Positions 21,576 through 33,300 of a stretch of DNA of 64,000 nt are shown here, one piece after another. The DNA comes from Cydia pomonella. Lineage: Eukaryota; Arthropoda; Insecta; Lepidoptera; Tortricidae. The notes beneath the pieces are model-generated. The model saw nothing but the letters and a program-made list of their open reading frames with translations, searched no databases and had not been told where the DNA came from. The stretch lies in assembly GCF_033807575.1 (NCBI RefSeq), contig NC_084727.1:3844001-3908000 (forward strand), written 5' to 3'. How positions within the stretch are numbered: the first letter of the stretch is position 1; every line of letters starts with the position of its first letter. The translations under genes and the position numbers were made by a program.

Positions 21576-23545
21576 TTGTTAGGCATAAGCATGCGCGTAA
21601 TATCGTCCGAAACCTGTAGTGACAATAAAAATAGGAGCGCGGCGCTTGACGTACTCGTCAACGGGTTGGGCGATGACTGTGGCGATACTCGAGCTGCGGC
21701 GGCCGCTGCGCTGCTTAATCATTACTACATTGATACAAATGTAAACAATAGGCAACCGTGTAGTGACGTCGCTTTGGAATACTTGGTCAAACACTTACCA
21801 AAATTGCCCCCGAGATTCCAATTCACACATTTCACTTTACAAGAAATAATAAAGGCATGGAAAAGTATAAAACGAAAAGACACAAAAGATATAAATGACA
21901 TGTCAACCCGCGTACTTGACTACCTCCCTCCAGTCGTTATATGCTTACTATTAATGTTGTTTAACCAATGTATTGAGATAGGTGAATATCCTGACATTCT
22001 AAAGCATGTAAAAGTTCAGCCTGTTTATAAACGCAAAGGTGACATGCATGAACTTAAAAATTACCGCCCAATCTCAATAATTCCAGTCATATCAAAAGTA
22101 TTTGAAAGTTTGTTATGTAAAAAAATTATGCATCACATACGCACAAACGACTTATTGAATTGTCACCAATATGCATACCAACCTGGCCGATCGACATCGG
22201 ACGCGGCTCGTGATGTGGTCGCGCGGGTGCTGGCCCACCTCGAGGGCGGGCGGCGGGTCGCAGCGGTCTTCTGCGACTTGTCGCGCGCGTTCGAGATGAT
22301 AGACCACTCCCTCCTCCTTAAGAAACTATTTCTGTACGGCTTTGATGGTAGCTTCCATGACACAATCGCTTCCTTTTTAAAAGACCGTAAACAGAGTACT
22401 TACGTCCAGAATGTAAGGTCTCTACTGGAACCAGTAGGCAGCTGCGCGGTACCCCAGGGCTCAAGTATGGGAAATAACCTATTTCTCATGCTAATCAACG
22501 ATATTACATCCGCGTCGTATGAGCCCGAATATGTTATTTATGCCGACGACACATGCATTATAGTACACGCGGAAAACATTGATGATCTAGTATCAAAACT
22601 GAGTCAAACCATGATAGAGATAGATAAGTGGTTCACCGCTAACGGAATGCTCCTCAACTTAGACAAAACAAACATTGTGCACTTTAGGTTACGGTGCACT
22701 GACATATCGCAGCTAAATATTAAAATAAATGATATTGAAGTCCCACAAGTAAACCAAACTAAATATCTTGGATACTTAATCGACTCTGGACTTACGTGGT
22801 CCCCTCACATTGATCAGTTATGCAATTCGCTTTCGTCAGCGTGTTTTGCTTTGTCCAGGCTCGCGCCCACCCTATCGGTAGATAACCTAAGAAAGGCCTA
22901 TTTTGGATATTTCCACTCGATTTTAATCCGTGGTGTCGACCTTTGGGGCTTGGCTTCGAGTCGGGACAAGGTATTCAAAATACAAAAGCGGGCGCTGCGG
23001 ATAATATCTAGGAAACCTTACGACCACCCAGCGAAAGAACTATTTGTACGCAATAAAGTGTTAACGCTACCTTCTGTCTACATATTGGCAGCGTGCCAGT
23101 ATGTCAGGTCTAACCTCGCTAGGTATAAAACCAATTCCAGCCGTGGTGATAACAACCGCAGACAGCCAATGTTGGTTGCCCCCGTAAAGCGTCTTGCTAA
23201 GCTCAGGAATTCACTCAGTGTCATTGGGGCCAAGATCTACAACTTGGTTCCGCCTGCCATAAAGTCAGCGGAAAGTGATTCCGTGTTTACCAAGAAACTT
23301 AAAGCGCTGCTGATCGCACAGGCATGCTACAGCGTTGAAGAGTTTCTTTGTGGAGTTCATAACTAACGCGTAAAAATAGTGTCATCTTAATGCTTGACTA
23401 ATTATACATATAAGATTTAGTTGTAAATGTTATACTTTGTAAATATTATTAGTTATTTAATCTTATTATGTAAATATTTAATGTAATCCTGACTTGTAAA
23501 ACAACGATTTTACCAATAAATAAATAAATCAATCAATCAAAGCAT
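21576..23545 (+). mobile_element. 5'-truncated non-LTR retrotransposon with an open 596-codon RT frame
   Basis: A single open frame at 21576-23366 encodes a reverse transcriptase. Visible motifs are NYRPISIIPVISKVFE, HQYAYQPGRSTSDAA, AVFCDLSRAFEMIDH (motif A aspartate), VPQGSSMGNNLFLMLINDI, YVIYADDT (catalytic YADD), LNLDKTN and KYLGYLI. The RT C-terminal tail ends EFLCGVHN. A 3' UTR and an (aataaatc)n-like tail end near 23545. No apurinic endonuclease domain is present, so the copy is 5'-truncated and cannot be complete. The uninterrupted frame suggests a young insertion. The clade looks Jockey/CR1-like. It sits between ZAD genes A and B. Confidence 0.88.
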
Positions 23546-24304
23546 AGATATGGCGGGTAGCGGTACCTCTCTCCTCCATAGGCATATAGAAATAAGTAAG
23601 CATTAAGAGAGAAGAATAGCTTTGCGATCCTAACGAAATAACGGTATTTTTTTATGAAATTCCATTTCGGGGGAAAAAAAACTAACTTTGATTTTGATGT
23701 CGATCGCTTCAGCATAATTTATTCTAGTTTTATAGGTTTCGCTTAAAATATACGTTTTTTTTTTCAAATTATGAAAAAAAGAAAAACATTAACCTAGTTA
23801 TTCATTGTGGCAATACCATACTAAAAACGTTTTCTCTTTTTGTATGGACGCTTTTGATATTCTTCCCTCTTAATACGCAAGTTAGTTATTTATCTATGTC
23901 ATAGCCAACATGTATGATAATTATATTTTTTTATTATTCACACGTCTGACTCTCTGTAGACGTTAGTGTTTTCTACTCCACAACAGATGGCGTTAATATC
24001 ATAATTTCGTGTTAAATGTGACACACACTATCCAGCATATATATCGAAACGAAATCTCGGCTACTTAAACACGAACGAAACGGTCAACGTTAAAAAAAAA
24101 AAACGATACATACAACAACATGGCGGCCGCTGCACGAAGATTACGGCGTTAGCGGATAATTATGCTTTAGTTCTAGAAAAACGTTTAACGTTTGTCTATT
24201 TTGTGTTTAAAGTTAGTGTAGTGTAATGTATTAGCTTTGGTTTAGTGACCAAAAAGGAATTTTGGCGTCTAACACTGAAAGTGTGATGTTATTGGACATA
24301 AAAA
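23546..24304 (+). promoter_or_regulatory. Presumed promoter and 5' UTR of ZAD gene B
   Basis: No gene is seen up to 24304. Near 24113 the string caacatggcggccgctgc resembles a YY1/Pho-type ATGGC core and also starts a short upstream ORF (24120-24152, MAAAARRLRR then stop). The transcription start cannot be placed from the sequence. Confidence 0.4.
24120..24152 (+). other. Candidate upstream ORF of ZAD gene B
   Basis: ATG in a good context (acaacATGG) opens a 10-codon frame, MAAAARRLRR, ending in TAG 152 bp before the gene B start. If it lies in the mature 5' leader it could reduce translation of all isoforms. Whether it is transcribed is unknown. Confidence 0.3.
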
Positions 24305-27300
24305 ATGTCGGCAATGTGGAAGCTAGAAAAGGACTTGTGCCGATGTTGTCACGCGGAGGGCTCCTTTAAGCATCTATCGGATCCCTGCTTCCTTTTGGGG
24401 CAGGAGGAAATCTACTCCGTCATGTTGCAAGATTGTCTAGATATCAAGGTTCGTATTTAAAGTTTCCTGCATTCGACCCGTTTATTGTTCTAGTCCGTTG
24501 ATTAATGGGCTGTACAATTGTACCGCAAAATCTTGATCTTTTAAGTAATGAAGATAGTTTTTAAGTTTTACTTCCTTCATCTCGTATTACTGGCACCTTT
24601 TTAAAAGGAAATATTTGCTGTAGGCAAGCACTTTGATTAGGGCGGCAATCTAAGATAGCACGCTTAACACGCTAAGCCTAACGACTACAGGGTCTACAGG
24701 CCAGGAAATCTCAAGACCATTTTTGTGGAAATATGGATACGTATCTTTTGTAAATTAAGTATGCTTTTGAAGGCAATGAGTTAAATTATAAATTACTAGC
24801 TTTAAGCCTATGTAGTATACAAAATAGCTAGATAATGTTTTATTATTGTACTACAGACGATACACATGTTTTTTACTTGAAAAATTTAGAAACTCAAAAC
24901 TCCTTAACATTGCATTTGATCTCACACTTTACCTTTGAACCCTTCCAATATCACATAATGTATGAAGGCAGTATAGAATTCTAGGCATGTTCTAAAAGTT
25001 AATGGGTTAAAACCAACAGGTACAGTCACATATGAAAATATTGATATGGGCAATTATATTGTGTATCCATATTTTTGGCATTTCGGTTGTTTTGATATAT
25101 TCAGACATGACTGTACTATGCTTGGTTAACTCTTTGTCTGCCATATGTTAATTGATGCTCGACTACAGCCAAATATCAACCTTTGTGCTGCCGTATACAA
25201 TAGCCATGGCATTCAAAGGGTTAACACATCAGTATATAGCCTACAATGCAATTCATCATCATTGATAGGAACAAGCAGAGTATAAATACCTAAAATTGAT
25301 GGAACAAAGTCATAAAGTGGAGACTGCCATGTTATCACAAATATTTTTTTCCAGGGTTAAAGTCCTGGAAACCTACTAAGTAAATAACACTGTTATAAAT
25401 ATCGTAAAAATTGATGCATTTCTCGTTTTGGCCAATATAATCAATAGGCGTAAAATAAAACTTTTTTTTGGAACTTTCTGATTAACCCTTTTCCATGCAT
25501 AGTACGATTTATCGACCCCATTGGTGCCAATAGGATTTCAACTAAAGGTGTCCAAAATACAACTTTAATTAATTCGCAGATTGTTCCCATGACGGGGCCC
25601 CTTTGCGATGCCACATACACTATCTGTGAGTCATGCGTGGCGCGGCTGCGTGACGCCTCCAACTTCAAGCGCCAGGTGCAGGACTGCGAGGAGCGCTTCA
25701 AGGAAATGTACAGCAAGAATATGATCAAAGGTGAGTGCTTGATAGAAACAGGAAAAATGGAGCCAAATCCTAATGGGTATCCAAGGGGCTGCTAATGGTG
25801 CCAGAGTGACATATAGGTTATAGGTATTCGCGGGCCTGGTTTCCGCAACTCGATGTCCTATTTCGCGTCTAGTTTGCGTGGTGGGTTGTCGACAGTACTC
25901 TTGCCAACCCAACTCTACCAAGAAGCCTAGCCGACCCTTGATGTTGCCGACGACTTCTGGGAGAGACCCCGGTGAACTGAGGTATTGTGCCCGGTACTCT
26001 GCCAACCCTGCACGGCTAGCACATGACGGGCGCGACAGTCGACAGGCGAGAAAATGCCGCGACATAGAGCTTTCTCGCGAATCGGTAGCATAAGACGCGC
26101 GCGACAACCCGCTGTCTCGCGGACAAATGTCAAAACGACATAATTTTGTCGTTTGACAGTTCCACGCGGGATACTCTCGAAACTCGTAGCACAAGTGCAC
26201 TATGGGAGAGAAAATATCCCGCGTTTCAACGTCAAAAGGAGAGAAACTGTCTTCGAGGCTAGAGGGTCGCGAGAAGCATATTTTGTCGAAGTTTTGTTGA
26301 CTTTGGTCCTAAAAGAAAGTTAATTTTCTATATTTAGTATTTATTTCATACTACAGCAATTTTCTGTGTAATTTTAATATGAAACCTGAGTTTTATGATG
26401 TGTCCGTTAGCTAGGTAGGTAAGGTGTAGGTACGTGGTATTGCTTTATAACATACCTATTAAGATACCTATATCTATATCATGCCGGTAATAACAAAATG
26501 ATTGTATTTTTTCACATTTACTTGTTTGTTCTCTTAAGTTAAATGAAAACCCGACAGAAAAATTAAAAGCCTAAGATTGTGCCACCACATCAACAAAGCA
26601 AACAGTTTGATGGAGAATTGACTGGAGGGTGATTAATAGAAACTACTTTGTGGAACTCTCGCTTTGTGTGGTAGGGCACAGCCAGTGGATGTCATTCCAG
26701 ATCTAGAGCAGAGCCCAACTGGGGAAGTACCTCCACCTTACAGAAAACCGCAGCCAAATAACTACTAGACCCTACTCATAGTGTTGTGTTCCTGCCGGTG
26801 AGTAAGGTTGCCAGAGCTTAACGAGGGGGGGCTGGTTTAGGGTCGGCAACGCGCATGTAATTCCTCTGGAGTTGCAGGCGTACATAGGCTACGGAGACTG
26901 CTTACGATCAGGCGGGCCGTATGCTTGTTTGCCACCGACGTAGTATAAAAAAAAAAAAAAAAAAAAACTTTGTGGAAATCCGTATTAATTGATACAAAAA
27001 TATTACTTCGCTAATCCACGAAATAATTAAGTGCTAGTCAATCAGTGCTAACCCGTTACACTTACACGCGTATTTTTACAGTCAATGCATGCAACCTACC
27101 ACCTAAAAATATATACGCAAATAGTTAAATACACCACCACCTAAGTACAAATACTCGTCACGTGCTTCAATTGATTGTGGGATATAAACCGCGGTCTTGG
27201 GGTTTAATTATAGGTATATCCGGGTACTAATGATTTATAATATGTGTACAAAAACGCACCACCTAGAGAGGATGGGAGAGGATCGTGCTGTGAGAAGAGT

Positions 27301-30300
27301 GTATGTGGTGCACCCGGGTGGAAAACGTCCGTCTGGGCGTCCCAGATACCGCTGGAGTGACGAAGTCCTAAAAGACCTGTTCGCCCTCGGAATACCCAAC
27401 TGGCATGAAGTGGCGCAGGATAGGGCAGAGTGGCGTTCTCTTGCGTCAGAGGTCAAGATCTTGTTTGGGTCACTGAGCGAGTGAAGTAGTAGTAGTAGTA
27501 CAAAAACGCAATGTATTTTAAAACTTTGGAGAAAGCCTTCAGATTGGGTAAGGTAACCTACACCTACTGTACTTAGGTACCTATTACTTACCCTAAGTAG
27601 GTGTCTAAGTACACTTTTGTTACTATATGCATTATTTTATTATACGCAGATAATAAAATAATGCAAAATAATGAATCTGGCAGCCCAACTCAACCTCCAC
27701 CTTACAAAAGGCCACGGCCGTAATACGAGTATTCTGTAGTTACCACCCTAATGTACGATTCCCACCGACTGGCTGGAGTCAGGCCGTACCGGAGCGTATT
27801 TTTAATGTGCCTATATATTATATATCGCAGAAGCGATAGAATCCGTCCGGAGGCGTCTCCGCGTCCGCGAGCAGCCGACCGGCTTGCGGCCACATAAATG
27901 TGAAATGCGATCCGACTCCGCCCGTTCGGTGGGAGTCGTAGTAGTCGTACTTAAATCTAAATATCTAAAAGAGGTCAGAGTAAATAAAATAACTTAATGT
28001 TTTTGTGTATTTGCAATATGAGAAAACTTAAAAAACTAACGCTGCATCCATAGATCGCTAAAATACAAAACACGCAAAAATAACTCATTGTTTTTAACAT
28101 TCGAGTGTCGTTGTATGGAGTAGCTTCTCAACTTGAGCCCTTCTATGTCCTCCGTGGCAGGATGGCTGCGCCCAGCAGCAGCATGCTTAGGTATAGGCGC
28201 CGTGTTTGATGACAGACTTGTGCATGTCATCAATCTATCTTCAAAGCCAGCGGTGCAGCAACTAGCCAGCCACAAGGAAGACATGTTGGGGATTATCATG
28301 AGATCTTCAGTCTTCTTCGTAAAGATGGTAGCTTATTAGCCAACACTTTCGGATAATCTCAATTATCTTAAAAAAACACCAATCATTCGTAAGGAGTGGT
28401 ATTTAATTATTAGGTAGGTAATTATCTTTAGATATAATAATGTACTCCAACTTGTAACGACAAAGCGAATCAAATTATGATTGACACATTGACATTTCCG
28501 ACTTCAAAATAATATTTGCTATTTCTTTAATCTTAATACTGCGAGAAGGAGACAAAGTTATCGTGACTAGGGACGCTCCGTTTCTAAAGCTGACTATTCA
28601 TTATTTTTCCGATTATGTTAGTACCGATTCAGTGTTGCCACGAAAGAAAAGTTTGTTCCAAGTATAAATGGCCACACTGGCTAAGTCGCGCGCGGGATGG
28701 CTCTCTCGCGTGGAATTCTTTTCTCGATCTGCCAACTTATGCTACCAAAATCGAGAAACTGACAGGTCGAGATAGAAATTTGTGACACGCGACTGTTGTT
28801 TCTCGCGGCGCGAGTTATCCCGCGTGTAATCATGTGCTAGCCGTGCAGGGCATTCAAGAATGACGTGGGCGGCTGTCTCCTCTGCCTCCATGCATGCTCT
28901 GCAGAGGGGGCTATCTGTAACACGTAGGGTTAGTAGGTGTTTGTTTAGTGGGGCGTGAGTGACATAAACTGTATTCATCCTTACTTGTCCTTTCATGTAA
29001 ACAAACACTTCTCGAAGACATTATCACACGTTTCTCTGGAATTACACAATAATCATCACTTAAAATGTTCACTTAAATCAACCACTGTAAATTAATCATT
29101 TCTAATAAGATTTGCATTAATAATTGCACTGAAATTATGATGTCTAGATTGTCTATGGAATCGTATTGTTGGAACGTCACCATTGTTTGCATGATAAGAC
29201 ACTAAGGATGGGATGAATACACTGTATATCCACCCAGGATGAAGCTAAACTATTATAATATATAACTAACGGTGGGCTATAACTAACGGTGGGCCTGCAA
29301 TGGAGGAGTGACCTATGAGAGGCTACAATGGAAAGAGCTACAGAAGGATGGGCATTGGTCGAGATCAACATTTCTAACTATATGTATGCTTGTCCCATTA
29401 GTTGTGACGCCCTTGTAGAGGAAACTTGCTAAGGGTACACTGAGTAAAAGACATAAGTACTCTAGGCTTTAAAATTGTTTTTGAATTTTGAGATTTCTGG
29501 GGATCATTATTTATTTATTTATCGTATGGCGTTTACACACTGGTTTTTACAATAATGATTACATCGAGAGAGATATACACTCGCGTCCTTTGTCAGTTCT
29601 TTAAAATCTTCGACAGGTCCTTGTATCTAGTGATGGGGCAATCAAAAACTATATGATGTATGGTCTGTTCCGGATCTCCACAGTCCATTCATCGGGGATC
29701 ATTGCCCCGACAGTATGGAAATTCTCTTATATATTTTTTTAGCATTAGAAAGAACTTCCTCAAAAAGCTTGTGGCTCCAAATCGGGTATTTTAGAAGTAA
29801 ATTATAAGTAGTGTGTAGTAACCATGCCACATTAGATAATTCCATTATTATTAACAATTGAAGGGCCTGATATAAACTGCACGCTTATTTCTGTGGAGTT
29901 CTTTCTAATATAAAAAAAGTATAGTTAATAGGCGCGTCTGTGTAGACGTGCCTCGGCAAGTTGCTTCGCGCGGCAATTTCCTCGCCTAATCTTTTTCTTG
30001 AAAAAATCTATGGCCAGATATCTTTGGAATTTTTAAGCTTGAAAAAAACTTATTTAACCATACTAGTCACTAGTAAAAAATTTTAAATTTAAATTTGTTG
30101 TTTTTGTTTCAGGGTTTGCAGTTAAAGACGAGCCTTGTGAGTCTGATGGTAAATATAACCTAATTCATACAAAACAAAACTTTATTATATTCCTTTCAAC
30201 TGTAGAATCACAAAAATTAAAGAGCCAGGCTCACATTTGGTACGCAACAAGCCACACGCAATAATTGTTTAATACAATTTTACCTGATATTGTAAAGGTT

Positions 30301-33300
30301 TTTTTCAATGATACCACGTCGGTGGCAAACTAACGTACGGCCCGCCTGATGGGAAGCAGTCACTGTTGCCTATGGACGCCTGCAAGTACAGAGATGTTAC
30401 ATGCGTGTTGCCGACCTTTTAAAAACCCGTACACCTGTTTTGAAGAACCCCATACTGTAGCCCATTAGGAAAACCACGACAGGTCGACGCTCCAGCCGTG
30501 GAATGAGCTCTCCATTGCACGGCTGGAGCGTCTGCGGGAGGAAATTCCTCTTAAACAGCACAGTTCGCGACCATTTAGGTTTTAGTGTGTGAGGATGACG
30601 ACCCTGCCGACAGGGAGCGGTGCGGTGATAGAAAGCTAAAGTTTTATATTTTATTTTGTTTTTAGCTGACATGAAGCAAGAATTCCAAAGCGTTGAAGAG
30701 GACGAGGATGATGACGACGCCTTCATGAAGTTTGATGGTATGTATCTACTTTTAGCTTCATGACTTTGTGAAGTGTAAAATTGAATAAATTAAAAGTGGA
30801 AAAATTCACTGTCTTGTGTGGGTCTTGAACCCACGACCACTGCATCACAAGTACAGTGCTCTGCAATCTGAGCTACCAAGACTACCCCAATACAGCGAAT
30901 ATTTCCACCATACATGAGCCATAGGGAGGCTCTAGCGACATTTACCGTAAGAGTATGACACTTCTTAAACGGCTACCGCATTTCCAAGTCATATTGGAAA
31001 TTCACCAGTAACAATGCGCTATCCCATACTAAATTAATTTTGTTGCTTCTGCGTTTGTATACATGTAGAAAGTTGGTAGAGCAGATAGAGTGAAGCTCTT
31101 CCTTTCTGACTGTGCATGAGTAACGTACATATTCAAATACGAGAGTTCGGCCTATGACGGTATTCCCAGCAATAAATGTAAGGCCGGTTGTACACGTCCG
31201 GTATTTTAGCCGGAAACCGGACCGTATTATAGTCGTTCGATTTGTAGCTGCCCCCGAGCGGCTAATCCTTTGTCTATTGTTAAGTAAAACCGCACGTGCT
31301 CAAGAAATCGCAAATTGTTTTTCCATTTGTTCATTTTGAATCTTATTGCAGTTTCCATAAGAGTACTAATTCAATAACCGGTTAAAGTAAACGAACCATT
31401 TTATAACTAACACACACGCGCGCTTGCTTTGTGTAGAATCACTCTTTGCAATTCGCTTTGCTTTTTCGCTTTGTGTTATACTTTGTTGTGTTTAGTTATT
31501 TCCTTATTTCCTATTCAGTGTTAATGGTTTCTCTTCTAAATTTAGTGTTCCTTCTTTCTTTATTTTCCAATCTTAAACTGTGCGTTTGTAAATTCCTACT
31601 GTAAGTGTAAATTAAATAGCTGTATAAATTGTGCCGCGCATTTTTTCATTAAGATCGCATTCGCTCCCTATTAGCTAACGTTAGCTATCGAGTTACAGAT
31701 AGACAAAGGATTAGCCGTTTGGGGCCAGCTATCAATTGAACGACTATACGCGACTATGTCCAGCTTTGTATGTAGCTGCCGACAGCTACACCCAAGGAAA
31801 CAAGAGATCATCGCCGAACCCGGACAATTGTCCGGAGAAAACACCGGACGTCTAGAACCGGCCTTATTTGCCGGTATTCATTGACTTCATTTAAAACTTT
31901 TTGTTCAGATGAAGGCGACGACGCTTCGTCGTACGAAGAGCACGAAGAAATGATCAGCGTTGAGATAGAGGCCGAGTCGTCAGCCAAGGGCAAGGGCAAG
32001 GCCAAAGCCAAGCCCAAGCCTAAGCCCAAGAAGGCTCCCGTCAAGAAAACCAAGTCCAAGGAGAAACCTATCAAGGTAATAATCATGCACCTGTTTAGAT
32101 TTTGACTGTTTTTTAATTCTCTCTACAGAACTTCACTAAGCACTTATGGGATCACTTTGGTCTTACAAATTGGTTAAAAGTGTTTTTCTCAGAGATCGTT
32201 CGACGTAGATACCAGCAGGGCTTGCTATCCGAGATTCCGGAATCTCGGACCAATTTTCCGATATTACAATTCCGGAATTGAGATCACTGAATATCGAAAA
32301 TTCCGGAATTGGATTTATGTACTTTAATTAGATTTTATTGCGTTTAATACTGAAAATGTTTAAAAACTACACTATGCTGGTGTTATTAGCCGTCGCTGAC
32401 TAATTTCTCAAGTCTAGCAGCATTAACCATCGATTTTTTTTACTTTTGATACTTACATGCTAGGATTCGTTTTTTTAGCATTAGAAAGAATGTGATGGAT
32501 ATTTGACATGTATTTTTGATGAATAACGCGTTTGAAAATCAATTAATATGTAACAATTATAAATCATATACGATTGAATGAAATCATACTCGCTACGCTC
32601 GGCCGTCTATATCTACTTGGCCTGCAACCCTTCGTTTCCCGTCCTCTATAGTAATGTACTATACAGATGAGCCTTTTGATATATAAAAAAAAAGAAAGTT
32701 TTATTTCAGGCAACACGTACAGTTGTACACCCATATCAAAATACAATTTACATATTACAATGCCAAAACAATACTTAATAATAAAACAAAATAAAAGTTG
32801 AACAATTAAAATAGTATCACACTCTTTTTTGTTCCCGTTTTGGTGCACGGAAAGCCAGTGCTTAAACATATTACAGCTGATGTTGCGACACACCGACATG
32901 AGGATGGTGTTTTGCGAGCGACGCATCCCCTCCCCATTTTCGGATTTTAATTACACATTAATGAATTACAACTTAATTAATTATATTAGGTATTGTTTTA
33001 ATACTTATATAAGTAGTATGTATGTTTGTATTTAATAGTCTCCATATTTAGCTCCTTGCACTACCTGTTGACTTTTGTATGAGTTCGAAATTTCCTGCTA
33101 CCTAAAGGTTGTCTGGAAGAGATCGCTTTTTAGCGATAAGACCGCCTGTTGTTACCTGGTTCTATTTTCCTTTAAAATTCATTTGTAGTTTTACATGTAT
33201 GTAAAATGTATAATTGTTGGTGCAATAAAGAATATTTACTTACTTACTTACTTAATTACCCATTTCATGCCGTAAAACGTGGATCATAGGAGATAATCAT

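Larger units (their letters stand above)
26006..28850. mobile_element. 2.85-kb DNA transposon with 21-bp perfect terminal inverted repeats
   Basis: The left end at 26006-26026 starts ccctgcacggctagcacatg. The right end (28830-28850) is its exact complement. Subterminal regions on both sides are rich in ctcgcg/cgcgag words. The element splits a LINE coding segment: sequence ending ..ILECPA on one side and AEYRAQYL.. on the other are contiguous in the LINE protein. I cannot define the target duplication and do not recognise the superfamily. No complete transposase is seen. ORFs at 28036-28299 (minus) and 28133-28339 (plus) are unassigned. Confidence 0.75.
25731..30112 (+). other. ZAD gene B intron 2: nested transposons
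   Basis: The 4.4-kb intron contains a LINE RNase-H-region fragment split into two pieces (25830-26005 and 28851-29010, both minus) by a 2.85-kb inverted-repeat element (26006-28850). That element holds a SINE-like copy, an RTE tail and microsatellites. Further right is an AT-rich LINE-like stretch (29500-29830). No exon of gene B is seen inside. Confidence 0.65.

Noticed and set aside
25631..26200. 189-aa minus ORF
   Set aside because: It joins the antisense of gene B exon 2, a LINE tail and a transposon end by chance. Only the LINE part is meaningful.
31808..32086. 92-aa minus ORF with Leu/Gly/Ala run
   Set aside because: Antisense of the Lys/Pro-rich gene B exon 5.
32564..33035. ORFs of 120 and 68 aa
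   Set aside because: They lie in AT-rich LINE 3'-end sequence in gene B intron 5, with no recognised domain.
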